Of a stretch of 16,162 nucleotides of DNA, positions 12,294 through 16,162 are shown piece by piece. How positions within the stretch are numbered: position 1 is the stretch's first letter; the number at the start of each line of letters is the position of its first letter. The DNA comes from DATJGF01 sp035495315 (GTDB lineage Bacteria; Verrucomicrobiota; Verrucomicrobiia; Limisphaerales; UBA8199): the NCBI GenBank assembly GCA_035495315.1, contig DATJGF010000230.1, forward strand, positions 1 to 16,162, read 5' to 3'. A program made the position numbers and the translations under genes. The notes beneath the pieces were generated by a model. It did no database searches. It was not told the origin of the DNA and was given only the letters and a program-made list of their open reading frames with translations.

Positions 12294-13538
12294 TTATGGG
12301 CTCAAAGTGGCCCGATAAAACCGTGTAGTAGCCCCGGAACTCGGGTCGTTCACCTGGATTGTCCCACTGGCAGAAAAATTCGTTTGCAGCGGGCTCCAAT
12401 TCACCAGGTCGGACGAGGTCCAAATGACGTAACTGGTTTGCGTAGGCCCAGAAACAGAAAAGCTCCAGCTCGTTCCTGTCCATTGCAAATTGGCCAGCGA
12501 CAACGGAGTCGAACTGGAAACTTGAACGGTGAGTTGGGCGGGCTGACTCGTCACAGTGCCGGCTGTGTTGCTGACATCCACCGTGTAAGTTCCGGCATCG
12601 TTGGCTTGCACACTCGGAATCGTAAGCGTTGATTGAGTTTGCCCAGCCAAATTGGTTCCGTTCAACTTCCATTGGAACGTCGGGGCTGGAATACCGGCAG
12701 CCGCGACGGAGAATTGCGCAGAATTGCCGTTTGTCACCGTAACGCTTTGCGGCTGCGACATAATGGACGGCGGCACCTCAACGGTGAGGCTTCCCGATGC
12801 GGAAGCCTGCCCCGCCGAATTGGTCACGGTAATCGTGTATGACCCTGCGTTATTGGTTTGGACATTAGTCAATTGAAGCTTGGAACTGGTGCCGCCGACT
12901 ATCGCTGTGCCACCAAATTTCCAAATATACGTCAGCGGCGCAGTACCCGTCGCCGTCGCGGTAAATGTAACGTTGGTTCCCGCGACAGCCGTTTGGGTTA
13001 GCGGTGTCACAGTGACTGTCGGTGGAGAAGTACCGCCACTGCCGCTGATGGTTATCATCACGTCCAGCGTAACCACTCCGGCATAATTGGCGTTACCGGC
13101 GACGAGTGTGACCGGATAATACACACCGGCAGTCGTGGGGGTACCGAGAATGTAGCCATTTCCGTTGTTTGCCCCAATGTTGGTATTGATGGTGAGCCCC
13201 GGTGGTAACGGATAGGCGTTGAAATAATTCTGCGCGGAATTAACTCCGGGATTAGTGACGACGATCCGGTAGGCAAATGATTTGCCAACGGTTCCAGTCG
13301 CATTCGTAGTCACTGGTCCTGGCGGATTCAGATTGGCCAGCCCCGCGATTGCCGCAGACGCCCCGGAAACCGCATGGTAACTGCCCAACAAGGCCACGGC
13401 GCCTGCCACCCAACGGAACACGATGGCAAAGCCACTTGGAGCAATCACTTGGTTGACAGTGGCGACACGCGCAACGGGAACGACCTGCAACGCGGCAGCC
13501 AACACCAACGCGGGAGCTTTTTGGATTCGGATGTGCAT
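12294..13538 (-). CDS. Exported Ig-like domain protein with verrucomicrobial C-terminal domain
   Basis: The 414-residue protein has two N-terminal hydrophobic stretches (about 8-26 and 36-66), so it could be a membrane-anchored or unusually processed export. A putative-Ig (He_PIG-like) domain follows at about 75-165, with GLTINTNIG and GTPTTAGVYYPVTL. Two Ig I-set-like repeats come next at about 172-255 and 256-340, each with a W and a D/N-A-G-x-Y-x-V core (NAGSYTITV, DAGTYTVDV). A C-terminal domain at about 345-414 has SSDLVNWSPL and ends RFYRATLSP. Such modules mediate adhesion or protein contacts outside the cell. The tail contains DPSSGAT (398-404), which happens to match the ApbE target pattern. 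It starts 50 bases after the nine-heme cytochrome stop, so the two are probably co-transcribed. No enzymatic motif is visible. Confidence 0.8.
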   Translation of the reverse strand: MHIRIQKAPALVLAAALQVVPVARVATVNQVIAPSGFAIVFRWVAGAVALLGSYHAVSGASAAIAGLANLNPPGPVTTNATGTVGKSFAYRIVVTNPGVNSAQNYFNAYPLPPGLTINTNIGANNGNGYILGTPTTAGVYYPVTLVAGNANYAGVVTLDVMITISGSGGTSPPTVTVTPLTQTAVAGTNVTFTATATGTAPLTYIWKFGGTAIVGGTSSKLQLTNVQTNNAGSYTITVTNSAGQASASGSLTVEVPPSIMSQPQSVTVTNGNSAQFSVAAAGIPAPTFQWKLNGTNLAGQTQSTLTIPSVQANDAGTYTVDVSNTAGTVTSQPAQLTVQVSSSTPLSLANLQWTGTSWSFSVSGPTQTSYVIWTSSDLVNWSPLQTNFSASGTIQVNDPSSGATTRFYRATLSP

Positions 13539-13588
13539 ATGTCGTATCGGTTTTGCGAGCTTCGGATATGGACTACTGAAATTATTGA

Positions 13589-16015
13589 TTACGGGACTCG
13601 ACGCACTCGGAAGTACTGGGTATCCGAGGTCACTAAAACGTAAACATTGTTAGTTATCCCGTCGGAGAAGACTGGATCGAGGTCCATTTGCCAGGAATAC
13701 GGTTCGGCTAGATCGGTCGACGCCTCCAGCGAAGTCGGTATCGTATCGACCGGCCAAGATACCTCGACCATGAACCCAAGCCAGGTAAGAGTAAGCACCA
13801 GCGGCGGGCCAAGCGTCGGACTAATAGTCAGAACCCCGCTCGCGGTCTGACTAATGCCACTCCCGGTCGCGGTCAGGCTCCAATTGTAATCACCGGCGGC
13901 AGGATAAACGTGTGCGACATTGGTCCCGTTACCGTGCGCTGTCCCATCGCCGAAATCCCAATCATAACTGATTGCGCCAGCACACTTCGAGAGCAACCCT
14001 GCGGCACGGAACGGTACGGGAACATTAGGAAAATCGGCCGTGGGGACCAGCGTGCTCAGTGTTAAGACGCATTGCCCTGGAGTAATCGTGAGATTAACCG
14101 TGCCAAGATTTGAATCGGTTGAGCCATCCCACGCGGCGTAAGTAAAGGAATCGATGCCAACGAAGCCCGGCCCTGGAAAGTAGTTGGCAACCTTTCCGCT
14201 CACGCTGACGGTGCCATGAAGAGGCTGGGAGACGGCCCGAAAACTCAGCGCAGTTCCATTGGCATCTGAGCCGGCCAAATTAATTTGCACGGGAGTTTCG
14301 GCTGAGGTCGACGCGGCGACATTGACTACAGTTGGGGCGACGTTTGTGTTGGGGACATCAGTACCGTCCGGGCCGAAGTGGCACGTATAGCAGCCGGCTT
14401 GGAATTTTGGCCAGAAATGCTGTGTCCCGATCGCACCAAAAATGCGATCGGCTTGTGCCCAGGAAAGCGCCGTGCCTCGGTAATCGGTCCCGTGACAAGC
14501 CTGGCACGAAGTGCGCCCGAAACCTTCGCCGTGATTCGAAGCCCATCGCGCATCGACCGGATGCATCCCATGTGGCCCTCCCAACTGGGAGGATGGTGTA
14601 TTAGTGTGACAGGCAACGCAACTAGTCAAAATCCCCGTGGCTCCCTGCAATTTTTGATTTTGCACATTGTCATTGGCCTGCAAGCTGAGCAGTTCCGCGT
14701 GCGGCGCCCCATGGCACGAAGCGCACTTCAGCCCGCCATGGCCTGCGGAGGTTTGGAAAGGCGAAAGGGCCGCAACAGTAGAGTTGGTCTGGGCCGCAAA
14801 GGTGGAATCAACCGCCTGGCGTAGCTGCCCCGAGCCATCAAAGATGGTCGTATAACGAAGGGAGCCAGCATTTCTGGTTGCCGTGCCGGTATGACAACTC
14901 TGGCACGCGGGCTCATCAACCCACCCTTTTCGCCCGGGAGCGCCGACCACGGTCATTGAACCGTGACAGTTCTGGCACTGCATCGCTAAGGAGCCGTCAG
15001 CATTTACAGTGTTGTGGTGAACACCGCGCACAAATTGCTGTTCCGGCCCGGCGTGGCACAGCAGGCACGCGGCGCTGTTCGTGCTAAAGGTCAAAAGCCC
15101 GCCCGTCTTTGGATCAGTCACGTAAGCATGCTTTGTGTGCATGATGGGAGTTAGTGGCCGCACGCCAGTGACACCCGTGCCGGGGATTGGACCCGTCGCA
15201 TGACAAAGGATGCAGGATACCGGTTTGCCATCCTCCTTTACAGTGGCCACCAGACCCGCCGTGTTATAACCCACCGCGCTTAGTACCTGGGCGTACAGCT
15301 TAGTACCTAACTGATGATCGTCGTGGCTCCGCAGAATATTGAGCTTGTAATCCTTCACCGGGTCGGCTGCCCACTCCCAACCTTCGGGCGGCCGAGCCTC
15401 AAGCGAAGAACCGGAGGCATGACAGGCTCGACAGTCCATTTCGTCTGTGACCGGCAGCGTAATGTCGGTCGTTGCCAGCACGTTATTGGCGCTGCCACGC
15501 GCCACCAGCCGCATCATCGGAAACTTGTTTTTGCGTCCTTGATCGTCGTAGGGCGTCACAGGAATTCCCTGCGCTGTGAACCAGTTTTGCGCTGGATCAA
15601 AAGTCATCGCCTGGGGCTGATTGTTCGGCCCGGGCATCCCGAACCCTGCCAGCCCTTGATCCGCTCCGAGCGCAACTCCATACAGCGCTTGCGCGTATTG
15701 GTAAAAATTGCCCTTGCCTTGCGAGGTCGAATTGATCGAGCCGGTGGAATCCGCCACTGCTTGGTAGGTGACAGCCAGTCCAGCCGGGTTGGTAACCAAA
15801 AGGCCGCCCACCACCAATTGAGCGTGTATCGTGCTGTAGGGTGGCATTAACGAATACACCGATACATCGCTGCCGTCCGTCTCATGGATCCCCACCTCAC
15901 TCCACCCGACCAGCGCTGCAGTCGCAGCCAGCAAATGCTGTTGCAGCATGCTCGAGAGCGTTATCGCCAGCAATCCACTTAGCCAAGCGCGACTCCAGTG
16001 AACTAAACGTTTCAT
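13589..16015 (-). CDS. Secreted nine-heme c-type cytochrome with Ig-like and PKD modules
   Basis: The 808-residue protein has a signal peptide (hydrophobic about 12-34, cleavage near LLAATA). Nine CXXCH motifs start at residues 195, 268, 317, 347, 371, 431, 466, 504 and 542, so it should bind nine covalent hemes. A cadherin/Ig-like 'PxxxTYAAWDG' domain follows (about 558-645, FVGIDSFTYAAWDG at 618-631). A PKD domain (about 650-733, SYDWDFGDGT at 683-692) and a C-terminal domain ending QYFRVRRVP complete it. Large heme chains fused to PKD/Ig modules are usually exported to the surface and move electrons between the cell and outside acceptors or partner proteins; that role is inference here. 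Residues 35-190 before the first heme have no recognised domain. The ATG at 16015 has no Shine-Dalgarno. It is the first gene of the leftward cluster visible in the window. Confidence 0.88.
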   Translation of the reverse strand: MKRLVHWSRAWLSGLLAITLSSMLQQHLLAATAALVGWSEVGIHETDGSDVSVYSLMPPYSTIHAQLVVGGLLVTNPAGLAVTYQAVADSTGSINSTSQGKGNFYQYAQALYGVALGADQGLAGFGMPGPNNQPQAMTFDPAQNWFTAQGIPVTPYDDQGRKNKFPMMRLVARGSANNVLATTDITLPVTDEMDCRACHASGSSLEARPPEGWEWAADPVKDYKLNILRSHDDHQLGTKLYAQVLSAVGYNTAGLVATVKEDGKPVSCILCHATGPIPGTGVTGVRPLTPIMHTKHAYVTDPKTGGLLTFSTNSAACLLCHAGPEQQFVRGVHHNTVNADGSLAMQCQNCHGSMTVVGAPGRKGWVDEPACQSCHTGTATRNAGSLRYTTIFDGSGQLRQAVDSTFAAQTNSTVAALSPFQTSAGHGGLKCASCHGAPHAELLSLQANDNVQNQKLQGATGILTSCVACHTNTPSSQLGGPHGMHPVDARWASNHGEGFGRTSCQACHGTDYRGTALSWAQADRIFGAIGTQHFWPKFQAGCYTCHFGPDGTDVPNTNVAPTVVNVAASTSAETPVQINLAGSDANGTALSFRAVSQPLHGTVSVSGKVANYFPGPGFVGIDSFTYAAWDGSTDSNLGTVNLTITPGQCVLTLSTLVPTADFPNVPVPFRAAGLLSKCAGAISYDWDFGDGTAHGNGTNVAHVYPAAGDYNWSLTATGSGISQTASGVLTISPTLGPPLVLTLTWLGFMVEVSWPVDTIPTSLEASTDLAEPYSWQMDLDPVFSDGITNNVYVLVTSDTQYFRVRRVP

Positions 16016-16062
16016 CGCTTAAACGGTCGTAGATCAGTCGTGCCGGGAGAGAGAATCCGGGA

Positions 16063-16076
16063 AAGAGGCGCCTCTT
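16063..16076. promoter_or_regulatory. Perfect 14-base palindrome upstream of the nine-heme cytochrome gene
   Basis: AAGAGGCGCCTCTT is fully self-complementary and lies 48-61 bases before the ATG, just downstream of the weak promoter candidate. It is a plausible operator for a dimeric regulator, or a leader hairpin. No other copy was noticed in the window. Confidence 0.4.
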
Positions 16077-16081
16077 GCGAA

Positions 16082-16111
16082 AAGGTAAAGACCCGACGGA
16101 CCAACTATCAA
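16082..16111 (-). promoter_or_regulatory. Weak sigma-70-like promoter candidate for the cytochrome cluster
   Basis: On the minus strand TTGATA (16111-16106) and TACCTT (16087-16082) are 18 bases apart. The -35 matches consensus at most positions, the -10 only at three of six. Position upstream of the first gene and next to the palindrome supports it; the sequence match alone does not. Confidence 0.25.
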
Positions 16112-16162
16112 CTGGACTTCTCTATTCATTCAATCGCCCTACTAGCGCCCGGCTGGGGTTTT

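Overview
The window most resembles a Verrucomicrobiota chromosome (Pedosphaera/Limisphaerales type). This is inference. It rests on GC-rich DNA, genes with almost no Shine-Dalgarno signals, secreted Ig/PKD-domain proteins ending in the 'SSDLVNWSPL...RFYRA' kind of tail common in that phylum, exported glycoside hydrolases, and hairpin-type repeats between genes. No rRNA, tRNA, CRISPR array, transposase or integrase was seen.

Layout. (1) 1-1626, minus strand: a tetraheme c-type cytochrome abuts a Tat-exported four-cluster iron-sulfur protein, whose stop overlaps the ATG of a further gene cut by the window edge. The expected partner is an NrfD-type membrane subunit, so this looks like a quinol/periplasm electron-transfer module. 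(2) 1683-6841: a secreted GH32 fructan hydrolase (minus), a radical SAM enzyme (plus) ending in a clear terminator, and a secreted GH50-like agarase-type hydrolase (plus). (3) 6950-12242, minus strand, read right to left: a DUF3570 predicted outer-membrane barrel, ApbE (FMN transferase), a TlpA-like thioredoxin, a DUF4266 lipoprotein and DsbD. The DUF3570 and apbE genes overlap by 10 bases, and tlpA, DUF4266 and dsbD are 3-4 bases apart. A 412-base repeat-rich gap separates apbE from tlpA. (4) 12294-16015, minus strand: a nine-heme cytochrome with Ig-like and PKD modules, followed 50 bases later by an Ig-domain protein. Both lie just upstream of the DUF3570 gene.

The most interesting part is regions 3 and 4 together. 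One strand carries an exported multiheme cytochrome, a surface-type Ig protein, a barrel with a flavinylation-like motif (DAIAGAT), the enzyme that attaches FMN covalently to exported proteins, and a complete thiol relay (DsbD to TlpA, perhaps to the Cys-Gly-Cys tail of DUF4266). The sequence supports proposing a cell-envelope or extracellular electron-transfer system that combines hemes, covalent flavin and thiols. The actual reaction and partners cannot be seen from sequence.

The gaps between genes are rich in short hairpins (9338-9705, 11931-12033) and a degenerate 7-base tandem repeat at the dsbD start. These artificially extend the longest reading frames of tlpA and the DUF3570 gene, so shorter starts are given for both.
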